A stretch of DNA of 64,000 nt from a bacterium (GTDB lineage Bacteria; Caldisericota; Caldisericia; Cryosericales; Cryosericaceae), in assembly GCA_021373025.1 (NCBI GenBank), contig JAJFTL010000022.1, positions 124,001 to 188,000 of the forward strand, read 5' to 3'. Below the pieces are notes generated by a model. It saw only the letters and a list, made by a program, of their open reading frames with translations. It had not been told where the DNA came from and searched no databases. The position numbers and the translations under genes were made by a program. The stretch's first letter is position 1. Every line of letters begins with the position of its first letter. Positions 17,465 to 26,377 of this stretch are shown in pieces.

Positions 17465-19595
17465 CCCAGCACCGTGAGCCACGAGTGAATACAGAGATGC
17501 ACCCGGTTTGTTTGAGAGAGAAGGTCGCTGTTGACGACCCGGTGAGAACTCGGACAATCCCGGCAGAAGTATCATAGGCAAAGTTGAAGCCCTGCGCGGA
17601 TGGCGAGAGTACTGCGTTGGCGCTTGCCTCACCAGTTAAGGCAGGTGTGACGACCTGCACGGAAGGGCTGGATGCAGTTGTGTTCCCAGCCCGAATCGAG
17701 CCACCTAGATCGATGGTGACCATCTTTCCAGAGCCGAGGGGCGAAACAATCGATTGAAAACGTGGAAGAAGACCAGCGATTGGAATCGAGGCATCCGCAG
17801 CGGGGACATAGACTTGCCTTGGGGAAAGCAGTCCAAACACGGCGTCCAGCTGTTCTGGAAGGTCGGTAGGCGAGCCCGCGACAAGGACGACGTCCGGTGC
17901 GTTTACCCCGAGAGCTGCCACGGCACGAACCGCCCGGTTCCCAGCCTTCGCATTGGTGTCAAATAGGCACAGCCACGTTCCCATCGTCTTGCTCTGGATG
18001 AGGATGACGTTTCCATTGTCGACGACAGGGAACGTGACACGGGTATCGAATGATACGGTTCCGAACGACCAGGTCAGAAGAACCAGCAGGCCTGCCATGG
18101 CCGCGGGGACCATTGAGTAGTGCACTCGACGCAACCTTGTCCAATTGTCCATGGTGAGGATGACAACGCCAAAGAAGAGGGTCAGGGAAGCGAGGAGTAG
18201 AGGCCGGGGCGCAGAGACGTTACGGTGTGACATAGGGAAACGGCTCAAGAAGCCGAGACAATCTACCAGGATTGCCGAGATACCATTGATGATGGGAGCC
18301 AGTAGTATCGCTACAGGGCGGAGGAGTACGAGTACAGCGGACCACGCGAGCAGGCTCATCAACAGCAGTGAAACTGCCGGGATGGCGATAATATTTGCTA
18401 CGAGTGCGATGGGAGCGACGATATGGAAGGTCGACATGACAAGTGCTGCAGTGGGAACGGAAGCCCCGACCGTAGCAGACAGGGAGGAAATCAGCCCGCG
18501 AGTCAGGGGGTGCCGTGGTCGAAAGCAGCGTGCGAGTGGTTCGCTGATAAAGAAAAGACCAGCGATAGACGCAAATGACAGCTGGAGTCCTATGTCGAAA
18601 ACAGACACAGGATCGAGAAGAGTCATGATGAGAGCTGCCCACGAGAGGGTTGCTAGTTTGCTCAGGTGCCCTCCGAACAGACGAGTCGCCGTAAGTACAA
18701 AGAGCATAACAAATGCGCGGTCAGCGCTGAGAGGAAAATCAATGAATGCCAGGTAGACGAACGTGGCTGCAAGAGGTGCCACTATTTTTCCAGTGTTCTT
18801 CTCGGAAAACATGGAACCAACTAATACAGATATCACGGAAAAAATCAGTGAAAGGTGAAGCCCGGATATGGCAAGGAGATGACTGGTACCAGTCATGGAA
18901 AAGATCTGCCGGTCTACGGGCTCAAACAGCTTCCGATGTAGAAGAAGCTCCTCGAGAAACCCGAAAGCCCTGTAATTGAGCAGAGGTCGTGCCCTGATCT
19001 CCACAAGGTCACGCACGCGCTTGGTCAGTCTTCCCCACCACGACATAACAGAATTCCCCGGAAGAATCTGGATGTCCTGGGCAAGGAACACATCCGTTTG
19101 GGAGGAGCCCAGGCGTTGTTCACCGGGGTTGAGAGGAGGGGAGAAGGCGCCTATTCGCCCCAGGACTTGGACTTGTTCGCCGGCAGGGTAGGAGGATCGG
19201 CGATCAGGAATCTGCACGGTGATTGTCACCGGACGCTGGAGTGGCATCTCGTTTGCAGTACTCACAGACACCTCTAGAGACGTGCCTCCGGTGCTTTGCA
19301 TGATCGATGGTGTGGTAGTGATTCCCGTGACAGCAGACGTGTCAGCCGGAAGCTGTCCTGGAGCAGAGGACCTGAGCGCCCTGCCTGTCATGGCGAACGC
19401 TGCCCAGAAAAGAGACAGGGCAATGATAACCCGAACCAGATTGAGCCGAACGTGCCGAGTCTGAAGAGCATAGAGGATCTCAAGGACTGCCAAGAACAGA
19501 AAAGCGAGAATCGGGGTGATGCCTGAAGCTGCCGCCGAAAGGGCTCCTGAAACGACGGCCAGGGCTGCAAGGGTGACGAGCCGAAGTCGTATCAC
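17442..19595 (-). CDS. comEC: ComEC/Rec2-family DNA uptake channel
   Basis: Membrane channel thought to carry single-stranded DNA into the cell during transformation. It has 717 residues and starts at GTG. Several hydrophobic segments at the N-terminus precede an OB-like loop. The competence core starts at GTSHLLAISGLHLSL and has about eight further membrane segments. The C-terminal part is where many ComEC proteins carry a metallo-beta-lactamase-like nuclease. Here I see no HxHxDH motif, so that domain looks degenerate and probably inactive. It follows comEA by five bases, which supports a working uptake locus. Confidence 0.88.
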   Translation of the reverse strand: MIRLRLVTLAALAVVSGALSAAASGITPILAFLFLAVLEILYALQTRHVRLNLVRVIIALSLFWAAFAMTGRALRSSAPGQLPADTSAVTGITTTPSIMQSTGGTSLEVSVSTANEMPLQRPVTITVQIPDRRSSYPAGEQVQVLGRIGAFSPPLNPGEQRLGSSQTDVFLAQDIQILPGNSVMSWWGRLTKRVRDLVEIRARPLLNYRAFGFLEELLLHRKLFEPVDRQIFSMTGTSHLLAISGLHLSLIFSVISVLVGSMFSEKNTGKIVAPLAATFVYLAFIDFPLSADRAFVMLFVLTATRLFGGHLSKLATLSWAALIMTLLDPVSVFDIGLQLSFASIAGLFFISEPLARCFRPRHPLTRGLISSLSATVGASVPTAALVMSTFHIVAPIALVANIIAIPAVSLLLMSLLAWSAVLVLLRPVAILLAPIINGISAILVDCLGFLSRFPMSHRNVSAPRPLLLASLTLFFGVVILTMDNWTRLRRVHYSMVPAAMAGLLVLLTWSFGTVSFDTRVTFPVVDNGNVILIQSKTMGTWLCLFDTNAKAGNRAVRAVAALGVNAPDVVLVAGSPTDLPEQLDAVFGLLSPRQVYVPAADASIPIAGLLPRFQSIVSPLGSGKMVTIDLGGSIRAGNTTASSPSVQVVTPALTGEASANAVLSPSAQGFNFAYDTSAGIVRVLTGSSTATFSLKQTGCISVFTRGSRCWVASDSRR

Positions 19596-19600
19596 AAGCG

Positions 19601-20203
19601 CTAGAGTGTGATGAAGGATTTCAGGTCTTCGTACGTTTTAGAACCAATACCCTTCACATTCTGAAGATCTTCGAGGCGCTTGAACAGTCCATGAGCTGTT
19701 CGGTAATCCACGATTGCTTGTGCTTTAGCAGGACCGATACCGGGAAGCGTGTCCAGCTCTGCCACCGTACCGCGGTTTATGCTGATGAGTGTACGAGTAC
19801 GTGACGTGGTGGATGACGTGGGAGCTAGAGGAGAAGTGGAGCCATCCGCTGATATGGTGGGAACAGTGATCTGTTCGCCATCCTGCAGGCGGGCTGCTAG
19901 ATTGACAGCAATGAGATCTGCATCTTTGGCGGCTCCCCCTGCTGCGTTCAGTGCATCCTGGACAATAGAGCTGTCTGGCAGGGCATATACGCCCGGGTGA
20001 GCAACAGCACCCGTCACATAAACATTGATAGGTACGGGAAGGGCAGGAACCGTATCTGTAACTGATGGATCAGCAACAACCACAGGCAGCGGGCTTGGCA
20101 CAGAGCCAGCAAGACGTGTACCAAAGAACAGTCCGGCACCGATTCCCAAAGCAAGCACAGCGACAATCAGGATTACCATCTGGTACTTCGACAGTTTTTC
20201 CAT
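19601..20203 (-). CDS. comEA: ComEA-type DNA receptor
   Basis: Membrane-anchored DNA-binding protein of natural transformation, 200 residues. One N-terminal membrane segment (residues 8-30), a Pro/Val-rich linker, an SLBB-like domain (INVYVTGAVAHPGVYAL to GEQITVP) and a C-terminal double helix-hairpin-helix (LPGIGPAKAQAIVDYR, VKGIGSKTYEDLK) are all visible. I took the ATG at 20203; a GTG two codons earlier is possible. No clear ribosome site lies next to it; AAGGAGG is about 40 bases upstream, in front of a five-codon frame. It forms a unit with comEC. Confidence 0.9.
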   Translation of the reverse strand: MEKLSKYQMVILIVAVLALGIGAGLFFGTRLAGSVPSPLPVVVADPSVTDTVPALPVPINVYVTGAVAHPGVYALPDSSIVQDALNAAGGAAKDADLIAVNLAARLQDGEQITVPTISADGSTSPLAPTSSTTSRTRTLISINRGTVAELDTLPGIGPAKAQAIVDYRTAHGLFKRLEDLQNVKGIGSKTYEDLKSFITL

Positions 20204-20272
20204 GATCACGGAGATTGGCTCACGCGGAGCGCTCCTCCTGCCTCCTTCGTCAGTGTCTGGTCATGCTTCTTG

Positions 20273-20830
20273 TCAACGAGATGCTTGCATTACCGTGAGA
20301 AGACCGTACATTTCCAGAAAGTCCGTTACCATCCCTTCAGTTTGCTGTGAGACAGGGGTCTCGATAATTCTGACCTGGGTTCCAATCGGTATCATCGGGA
20401 ACGCCCTCGTGATATCTGGATTCTCATGACGTACACATCCGTGCGAGATATCTTTGCCAATGCTGAACGGGTCGTTTGTGCCGTGTAGCCCATACGACGG
20501 GAGCGAGATCCCGATCCACCGAATGCCCAGACCATTCAGTTTGTCACTAAGGTAAGGGGCATAGACTTTGCCCTCCCAGTGCCAACGAGGGTTAGCCTGC
20601 TTGTTTGTCACCCTGTACGACCCGGAAGGTGTCGCATTGTCGCCAGTGGTTCCGATGGCGTCTGGAAAAGCAAGACTGGTCTCCCCAGCCAGGAGCATGG
20701 TGATATGAAATGATTTGTCGACAAGCACCTCGGTTGCCGTTGAACCAAGTGCCACCAGAGGTACGAACATGACAAGAGCGACGATCAGCAGTGCAGCATT
20801 CAATGACAACAAACAGCGCCATCTTCTCAT
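20273..20830 (-). CDS. L,D-transpeptidase (YkuD family)
   Basis: Secreted or membrane-tethered peptidoglycan cross-linking enzyme, 185 residues. A signal peptide or anchor covers residues 8-28. The catalytic signature is intact: HGTNDPFSIGKDISHGCVRH, with the nucleophilic Cys in SHGCVRH and the upstream His. TPSGSYRV is the usual substrate-loop motif before it. It has no peptidoglycan-binding repeat, so it is a minimal form. It has its own promoter and probably feeds into the comEA transcript about 70 bases downstream. It may form 3-3 cross-links or attach other molecules to the wall. Confidence 0.9.
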   Translation of the reverse strand: MRRWRCLLSLNAALLIVALVMFVPLVALGSTATEVLVDKSFHITMLLAGETSLAFPDAIGTTGDNATPSGSYRVTNKQANPRWHWEGKVYAPYLSDKLNGLGIRWIGISLPSYGLHGTNDPFSIGKDISHGCVRHENPDITRAFPMIPIGTQVRIIETPVSQQTEGMVTDFLEMYGLLTVMQASR

Positions 20831-20867
20831 AGTACTGTTATTATATGCAGCAAAGGCCCCATGACAA
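20828..20867 (-). promoter_or_regulatory. Short-leader promoter of the L,D-transpeptidase
   Basis: Minus strand: TTGTCA (20862-20867), 16 bases, perfect TATAAT (20840-20845), nine bases to the ATG. The predicted leader is only two or three bases, too short for a Shine-Dalgarno site. Confidence 0.65.
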
Positions 20868-20877
20868 CAAGAACAGG

Positions 20878-20900
20878 AAAATGGCCCCGAATGGGGCCAT
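20878..20900 (-). terminator. Terminator of the rnj/tRNA-Leu transcript
   Basis: Read on the minus strand, ATGGCCCC, a short loop and GGGGCCAT are followed by TTTTCC. It lies 47 bases beyond the tRNA-Leu 3' end. Confidence 0.75.
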
Positions 20901-20946
20901 CATGGATACAAACTTATCACACGCTGCAACACAAGCTGTCAAATGC

Positions 20947-21032
20947 TGGTGCGGGGAGAGGGAGTTGAACCCTCACGACCTTGCGATCACTAGGACCTGA
21001 ACCTAGCGCGTCTGCCATTTCGCCACCCCCGC
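20947..21032 (-). tRNA. tRNA-Leu (anticodon CAG)
   Basis: Class II tRNA of 86 nt. Acceptor GCGGGGG with CTCCCCGC, anticodon stem CTAGG/CCTAG around loop TTCAGGT (anticodon CAG, reads CUG), a variable arm, T-loop TTCAACT and an encoded CCA. It begins 14 bases after the RNase J stop on the same strand. I see no clear separate promoter, so it may be processed from the rnj transcript. Confidence 0.96.
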
Positions 21033-21046
21033 CTGTGGGGCAAAGA

Positions 21047-22735
21047 CTAACGCTCGAGAATAACCGGGATGACGATGGGTCGCCGGCGCGTTTTGTCATA
21101 TATATATTTAGTCAGGAATCTACGTAAGTCAAGCTGCAGGTCGGGCGCCGTGCCGGCTTCCTTACTCCGATGCGTTGTCATGAATGACTTCATTTCGCGC
21201 GCCAAGTCGGTCAGCATGGCATCATCATCGGTCACAACACCCTTCGTGGCTATTTCGGGGCCAGCTAGAGTCTTCCCAGTCATGCGGTCCACACTGACGA
21301 CGGCAACAAGAATGCCGTCTTTTGCCAGGCGGGCGCGATCAGTCAGAATCGGGCTGTCTGGAAGCCCGAGGGCGAGGCCGTCGATGAGGAGTCCCTCCGC
21401 TGGAACGCGCTTGAGAGTCGTCAGATGTTCCCGATCAACCGCGAATGTTTGACCGTTCTCCAGGATGAACACGCGCGATGGCGGCATGCCAATACTTTCT
21501 GCGAGACGCTTGTTCCATACCAGGTGACGATATTCTCCATGGATGGGAACAAAGAACTTGGGGCGGGTCAGTGAGAGCATCAGCTTGAGGTCTCCCTGCG
21601 CACCATGACCTGATACGTGAACCTTGTCCTCTCGACGATAAAACACGTTGGCCCCCCGCCGGAACAGGTTGTCGACGGTACGGGCAACCATTTCTTCGTT
21701 GCCCGGTATCGGGTCCGCTGAGAGGACAACGGTGTCGCCCTTGGTAATCTTCACAAAGTCATGTTCACCACGTGCCAGACGCGAAAGCCCGCTCATAGGC
21801 TCGCCTTGGGTGCCAGTTGTGACAATCAGCATCTTATCCTTTGGAATGCTGGCCATCTCATCTTGTTGGACGAACATGTTCTCTGGCATTTCTAAGATCT
21901 TGACCTTGCGAGCCACCTTGACCGAGCTGACGATGCTTCTGCCATCGACGAGGACCTTGCGTCCCTGAGGAGCGACGGCGTCCATGATCTGCTGGATTCT
22001 GTGAATGTTGCTGGAAAATGTGCTGAAGATAATGCGGCCCTTTGCCTCGTGCACAATGCCGTCAAAAGTTGATCTCAAGTCACGTTCGGAACCGGCAAAG
22101 CCAGACTCCTCAGCGTTGGTGGAGTCGGACAGCAGCAGAAGAATGCCCTCGCGCCCCAGTGCACTGAATTTCTGAAGATCAATGGGCTTGTCATCGACAG
22201 GCGTTTGGTCGATCTTGTAATCGCCGGTATGAACAATAATGCCCTCACTGGTACGAATTGCAATCGCCATACTCTCAGGGACCGAATGTGTGACACGAAT
22301 GAACTCCACATCTATTCGGCCAATCTTTATCCGGTCTCCCGCTTGTATCGCCACGGTTTCATAGGGCTTCATGCGCCCTGGTATCACATCCTCAATAATG
22401 CCAAGCGCAAATTTACTTGCATAGATGGGTACTCGAACGCGTTCAAGGACGTATCCGAGAGCCCCAATATGGTCCATGTGGGAGTGCGTGATGATAATTC
22501 CCCGGAGTTTGTCCTTGATCTGATCGAGATAGTCCAAGTTCGGTATAACGTAATCGATGCCCTGCATATCATACTCAGGGAACTTGAACCCTGCGTCAAC
22601 GATGATTGCATCGTCATTGACCTCATAAACGGTCATATTCTTGCCGATCTCCCCAAGACCTCCTAGGGGAGTAATACGAATGGTGTCGTGATGCTGGTTG
22701 TTCAATTCTGGACGTTCCAACTGTGTCTTAGTCAT
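21047..22735 (-). CDS. rnj: Ribonuclease J
   Basis: Metallo-beta-lactamase-fold ribonuclease with 5'-3' exonuclease and endonuclease activity, central to mRNA turnover where RNase E is absent. It has 562 residues. PLGGLGEIGKNMTVYE opens the fold; HSHMDHIGAL is the metal-binding motif; the VHTGDYKID and VSGHGAQGDLK motifs belong to the beta-lactamase/beta-CASP core. Two in-frame ATGs lie at 22741 and 22735. I prefer the second because it is six bases after a TACACT box, matching the leaderless pattern seen elsewhere in this window. A tRNA-Leu follows directly. Confidence 0.94.
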   Translation of the reverse strand: MTKTQLERPELNNQHHDTIRITPLGGLGEIGKNMTVYEVNDDAIIVDAGFKFPEYDMQGIDYVIPNLDYLDQIKDKLRGIIITHSHMDHIGALGYVLERVRVPIYASKFALGIIEDVIPGRMKPYETVAIQAGDRIKIGRIDVEFIRVTHSVPESMAIAIRTSEGIIVHTGDYKIDQTPVDDKPIDLQKFSALGREGILLLLSDSTNAEESGFAGSERDLRSTFDGIVHEAKGRIIFSTFSSNIHRIQQIMDAVAPQGRKVLVDGRSIVSSVKVARKVKILEMPENMFVQQDEMASIPKDKMLIVTTGTQGEPMSGLSRLARGEHDFVKITKGDTVVLSADPIPGNEEMVARTVDNLFRRGANVFYRREDKVHVSGHGAQGDLKLMLSLTRPKFFVPIHGEYRHLVWNKRLAESIGMPPSRVFILENGQTFAVDREHLTTLKRVPAEGLLIDGLALGLPDSPILTDRARLAKDGILVAVVSVDRMTGKTLAGPEIATKGVVTDDDAMLTDLAREMKSFMTTHRSKEAGTAPDLQLDLRRFLTKYIYDKTRRRPIVIPVILER

Positions 22736-22769
22736 AAACATAGTGTAGCCATTTTGTTAGCATTGAAAA
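22733..22769 (-). promoter_or_regulatory. Possible leaderless promoter of rnj
   Basis: Minus strand: TTTTCA (22764-22769, a weak -35), 16 bases, TACACT (22742-22747), then six bases to ATG 22735. The spacing fits, but the -35 match is poor. Confidence 0.42.
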
Positions 22770-22791
22770 GCAATACATTGTGGAGAGCGGT

Positions 22792-23628
22792 TCAGGCGTC
22801 GGGTTCTCCGGCTTCGCGATTTGCCTGTTCCTCTGTAGCTGGATGCTCATGGGCAGGAACGCCAATCGAGGGTCGCCGTCGGAGAATGGGCGTGGCAATA
22901 AGCCCAACTGCGATGATGATAAGATCTGTCCATTGGTTTGGAGTCAGCCCGGCAGCGTGAACGGGAATATACCGGAAGAACTCCACGACAAAACTCATGG
23001 AACCGTAGAGGTAGAGGTACCAGATGAAGACTTGTCCGTCAAAGTGTTTGTGCTTTTGGACAATCCAGAACAGGATGGCAAAGGCTATGAATCCAGAAGC
23101 TGAGTTGAACAGCTGAGCGGGCCATAGCTTTTGGTTGAGGAGATCGCACTCGGACAGCGGGTTGGTGAAAATTACCCCGAGCCACGATGTGGTTGGCATA
23201 CCATAGCAGCAGCCGTTCAACCAGCAGCCGATTTTCCCAATGCCAAAGGACAGAGCGAGCATCGGAGCAGCCAGGTCCGCCATTCTCCAGAACCCCATGT
23301 TGCGTCGCCGGATCAAAAACCAGCCGGCGATTACTCCGCCAAGAATCCCCCCGAAGTAGGATAGTCCACCTTCCCAGATAGCAAGAATCCGAAGAGGATG
23401 AGCAAGATACCATACAACGTCGGGAGATGTTACGATCCAGCCGATGCGTGCCCCGAGAATGCCACCGATGACAGCGACGATGGCTAGGTCCAGGACGTTG
23501 TCCGTGTTAATGCCTTGATGTCCAGCTTCGAGGTACACCACGATGACACTTATGGCAATTGACATTGCCACCATGATACCATACCAACGAACAGTGAGAC
23601 TTCCAATAACAAAAGCTATGGGATGCAT
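22792..23628 (-). CDS. lgt: Prolipoprotein diacylglyceryl transferase
   Basis: Membrane enzyme that adds diacylglycerol to the lipobox Cys of lipoproteins. It has 278 residues and about seven membrane segments. The family region IGKIGCWLNGCCYGMPT is clear, but the Arg of the usual GRIG signature is Lys here, and the residue after CCYG is Met where many homologues have Arg. HPIAFVIGSLTVRWYGIM at the N-terminus is typical. The start is the ATG at 23628 behind AAGGAG; a longer upstream frame has no support. The DUF4349 lipoprotein in this window is a likely client. Confidence 0.93.
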   Translation of the reverse strand: MHPIAFVIGSLTVRWYGIMVAMSIAISVIVVYLEAGHQGINTDNVLDLAIVAVIGGILGARIGWIVTSPDVVWYLAHPLRILAIWEGGLSYFGGILGGVIAGWFLIRRRNMGFWRMADLAAPMLALSFGIGKIGCWLNGCCYGMPTTSWLGVIFTNPLSECDLLNQKLWPAQLFNSASGFIAFAILFWIVQKHKHFDGQVFIWYLYLYGSMSFVVEFFRYIPVHAAGLTPNQWTDLIIIAVGLIATPILRRRPSIGVPAHEHPATEEQANREAGEPDA

Positions 23629-23772
23629 CAGCTTCTCCTTTGCAAGTTCAGGGCTCTGTGCAACAAGAGTATACGGCGAAAGGCCAGACTCCCAAATTGG
23701 CGCCCTGGCATCTCTTGTTTCGGCCGATCGATGGGGCTCATTTTTGAGCTGCTTGAAGAGTTGCCTATTGCA

Positions 23773-23811
23773 TTGATTTGATGTCACTGCCGTGCTATAA
23801 CCTCATATATG
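23773..23811 (+). promoter_or_regulatory. Leaderless promoter of rarA
   Basis: TTGATT (23773-23778), 17 bases, TATAAC (23796-23801), then seven bases to the ATG at 23809. No Shine-Dalgarno sequence. Confidence 0.62.
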
Positions 23812-25020
23812 GAAGACACGCAGCGCATATTCGAGGCGTTTGAGCCTTCAAGCCTGGCCGAGTTTGTTGGTCAGGAGACAGTCGTTGGTCCGGGCAGCCC
23901 GCTACGGAAGTTCGCGAGAGATCATGTGCCTTTCAGTGCCATTATCTGGGGCCCTCCGGGATGCGGAAAGACAACGTTTGCCAGGTTGATGGCGCTGGAG
24001 CTGGGTGAGGAAATGGAGTACGTGAGTGCAGTCTCTGCGGGGGTACCGGAACTGCGTCAGATCGTTGCTCGTCATGCCGGACATCCATTCCTTCTTGTCG
24101 TGGATGAAGTGCATCGGTTCAACCGGGTCCAGCAGGACTTTCTCCTGCCCATGCTGGAGAATCGGCTTATGACATTCGTGGGATTGACGACTGAGAGTCC
24201 GTACGCTGCACTTTCGCCAGCTCTGCGTTCCAGGATCTTCATGCTGAGATTCAGTCCACTTGCAACGAGTGATATTGTTCGTGTCCTCACGCAAGGGAGT
24301 CAGAGGGCTGGCATGACGGTAAATCAGACGATACTGAACCGCGTCGCAGCATTCAGTTCAGGGGATGCGCGTGTTGCCATCAATGCTTTGGTATGGCTGT
24401 ATCAATCGGGAAGCCTGGTTGAGGGAGCAGACCTGAACGAATTGCTCAAAGAGGTCCCCGTGGCCAAGAACTTTGAGCAGGAGCACTATGATCTTGCCTC
24501 TGCCTTTATCAAGTCGATGCGAGGATCTGACCCGGATGCCGCGCTCTACTATCTGGCACGCATGATTGATGCGGGGGACGATCCCTTGTTCGCCGCCCGT
24601 CGTATGATCATCTTCGCCGCGGAAGACATCGGCCTGGCCAACCCCTTTGCTGTTGTCATGGCAACGGCTGCCTACGATGCAGTACACGCCGTGGGATTAC
24701 CCGAAGCGATGCTCAACTTGACAGAGGCAGCTATCTACCTGGCCACATGCAGAAAGAATAATACGGTGCTCACGGCAATGCGGCGGGCCAAGGACCTGGC
24801 CGCACAGACGAAGAATGTTGATACGCCGATTCAGCTCAAGAACACTCGTGCGGGGCAGGCACTGTACAAATATCCACACACTTATCCCGGAAATTGGGTG
24901 GCCCAGGAGTACTTCCCTGAGGAGGTACGGGATCGGAGCATCTACCTTCCTACCGGGGCAGGATACGAGCGCGTCATTGTTGCCTACTTGAAATCGCTTC
25001 ATGCCAAGAAGGGTGAGTAG
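23809..25020 (+). CDS. rarA: RarA/MgsA AAA+ recombination factor
   Basis: Clamp-loader-related ATPase acting at stalled replication forks, 403 residues. Walker A is WGPPGCGKTTFARL, Walker B is LLVVDEVHRFN, and sensor 1 and the arginine finger region read VGLTTESPYAALSPALRSR. The C-terminal half carries the MgsA tetramerisation domain (YHYPH-type region ALYKYPHTYPGNWVAQEYFP). It begins a plus-strand unit with the AlaX gene 17 bases downstream. The predicted mRNA start is at the ATG. Confidence 0.94.
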   Translation: MEDTQRIFEAFEPSSLAEFVGQETVVGPGSPLRKFARDHVPFSAIIWGPPGCGKTTFARLMALELGEEMEYVSAVSAGVPELRQIVARHAGHPFLLVVDEVHRFNRVQQDFLLPMLENRLMTFVGLTTESPYAALSPALRSRIFMLRFSPLATSDIVRVLTQGSQRAGMTVNQTILNRVAAFSSGDARVAINALVWLYQSGSLVEGADLNELLKEVPVAKNFEQEHYDLASAFIKSMRGSDPDAALYYLARMIDAGDDPLFAARRMIIFAAEDIGLANPFAVVMATAAYDAVHAVGLPEAMLNLTEAAIYLATCRKNNTVLTAMRRAKDLAAQTKNVDTPIQLKNTRAGQALYKYPHTYPGNWVAQEYFPEEVRDRSIYLPTGAGYERVIVAYLKSLHAKKGE

Positions 25021-25037
25021 TCAGAAGGGAGATTGTG

Positions 25038-26216
25038 GTGGAAAAAGGGTACTGGGAGGATAGCCACAAGTTCGAGTTTGAAGGAGTGGTCACTGAGGCG
25101 ACCGAAACGGGACAGGGTCTTCTCGTTCGGTTCGAAAAGACGTACTTCTATCCTGAAAGCGGGGGTCAGCTTGCAGATGGAGGAACGGTGGCGGGTATCG
25201 CCATTCTTGATGCTCAGCAGGACGACCTGGGGCCCTATGTTCTCTTGCCTTCTGGATCGGCTGTATCTGTTGGGTTCCATCTGGCTTGTGTTGTCGATTC
25301 AGAGAAGCGAGGCCGCCATACCCAGCTGCACTCAGCCCAGCACATTCTGAGCAGGCTACTGGACAATAGGGGCATTCGCACTCTGTCCTTTCACATGACC
25401 GAGGAGGAGGCCAGTATCGAGGTTGAGGCTCCATCCATCAGCAGCGTGACGCTGCGAGACATCGAGGATGCTGTCGAACGCATTGTCTGGCAGTGCCTTC
25501 CGGTCGAGATCCAGTTTGTGGAACCTTGTGAGATTGCAGCCTATGATGTACGCAAGGTTCCCGAACTTGCGAACGGGCCTCTCCGCTTGGTCAACATTGG
25601 AAACCTGGATACGAATCCTTGCGGAGGGACGCACGTTTTCAATACTGGGGAGATAGGGGCATTTGCCATCGTGCGCACAGACAAGGTACGAGGAAACGTG
25701 AGACTCTATTTTGTTGCCGGTCGCACAGCAACATCGTACCATCGGCGCAACGACGCTGTACTAGGAGAGATCGAAAGGTTGTTGACCTGCGGGCTTGAGG
25801 ACATCCCCAAGTCGGTTGCCAAACTGCAGCAGCGCGATCACGATGCGGACAGGCAGTTGAAGGAACTGCAGCGGATCGTTGTGGAGGAATTGGCTCGTAA
25901 TGCCCTGGCGGAAGTTGCTGCCGATGGCGTTGCAGCAATTGTCCTCGAGCAGGTTCCTGCTGAACTGGGACGAATGCTTGTTGCCAAGTTGGACTCTGCC
26001 TCGGGGCCAGTTTGTGTAGTTGTCTATCCTGGACAAGACAGCGAGGGGCAATTCACCTGTTCGGTGCCTGCTGGAAGAGAAGATATGCTTAGGGCTTTTA
26101 GTGCGAGGATGAAGGAGGCGTTCGGCAGCAGGCTGGGAGGTTCAGGAAGGATCATTCAGGGGAAAACGGATGTGCACTTGACGCGCGATCAGTTGCTCTC
26201 TATCTTGAAACCGTAA
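25038..26216 (+). CDS. Alanyl-tRNA editing protein (AlaX-L type)
   Basis: Trans-editing factor that hydrolyses Ser or Gly from mischarged tRNA-Ala, 392 residues. The N-terminal part resembles the AlaRS insert (FEKTYFYPESGGQLADGG). The editing site has HSAQH (metal ligands) and CGGTHV. The C-terminal third resembles the DHHA1 domain (GRMLVAKLDSASGPVCVVV), so this is the long AlaX form. The start is GTG at 25038 with GGGAG six bases upstream; a GTG one codon earlier is possible. It is co-transcribed with rarA. Confidence 0.9.
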   Translation: MEKGYWEDSHKFEFEGVVTEATETGQGLLVRFEKTYFYPESGGQLADGGTVAGIAILDAQQDDLGPYVLLPSGSAVSVGFHLACVVDSEKRGRHTQLHSAQHILSRLLDNRGIRTLSFHMTEEEASIEVEAPSISSVTLRDIEDAVERIVWQCLPVEIQFVEPCEIAAYDVRKVPELANGPLRLVNIGNLDTNPCGGTHVFNTGEIGAFAIVRTDKVRGNVRLYFVAGRTATSYHRRNDAVLGEIERLLTCGLEDIPKSVAKLQQRDHDADRQLKELQRIVVEELARNALAEVAADGVAAIVLEQVPAELGRMLVAKLDSASGPVCVVVYPGQDSEGQFTCSVPAGREDMLRAFSARMKEAFGSRLGGSGRIIQGKTDVHLTRDQLLSILKP

Positions 26217-26302
26217 CAAGGGTAAGTGGAGCCAGCAGAGACGTGTTAATCCTCATGGAAGCTCAACTGACGGATACCAGACCTGATGCTGGGGGGAGAT
26301 AG

Positions 26303-26347
26303 ATGTTGGAGTTGAAGCAGTATCATCACTCTGTTCTTGTTGAGTGA
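26303..26347 (+). CDS. Possible 14-residue leader peptide upstream of folD
   Basis: GGGGGGAG lies four bases before ATG 26303, giving MLELKQYHHSVLVE and a stop, 30 bases before folD. The ribosome site is one of the strongest in the window. Whether it is translated, or controls folD, cannot be told from one sequence. Confidence 0.25.
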   Translation: MLELKQYHHSVLVE

Positions 26348-26377
26348 CACGAGCATGATATCGAAAAGGAGCGCGAC

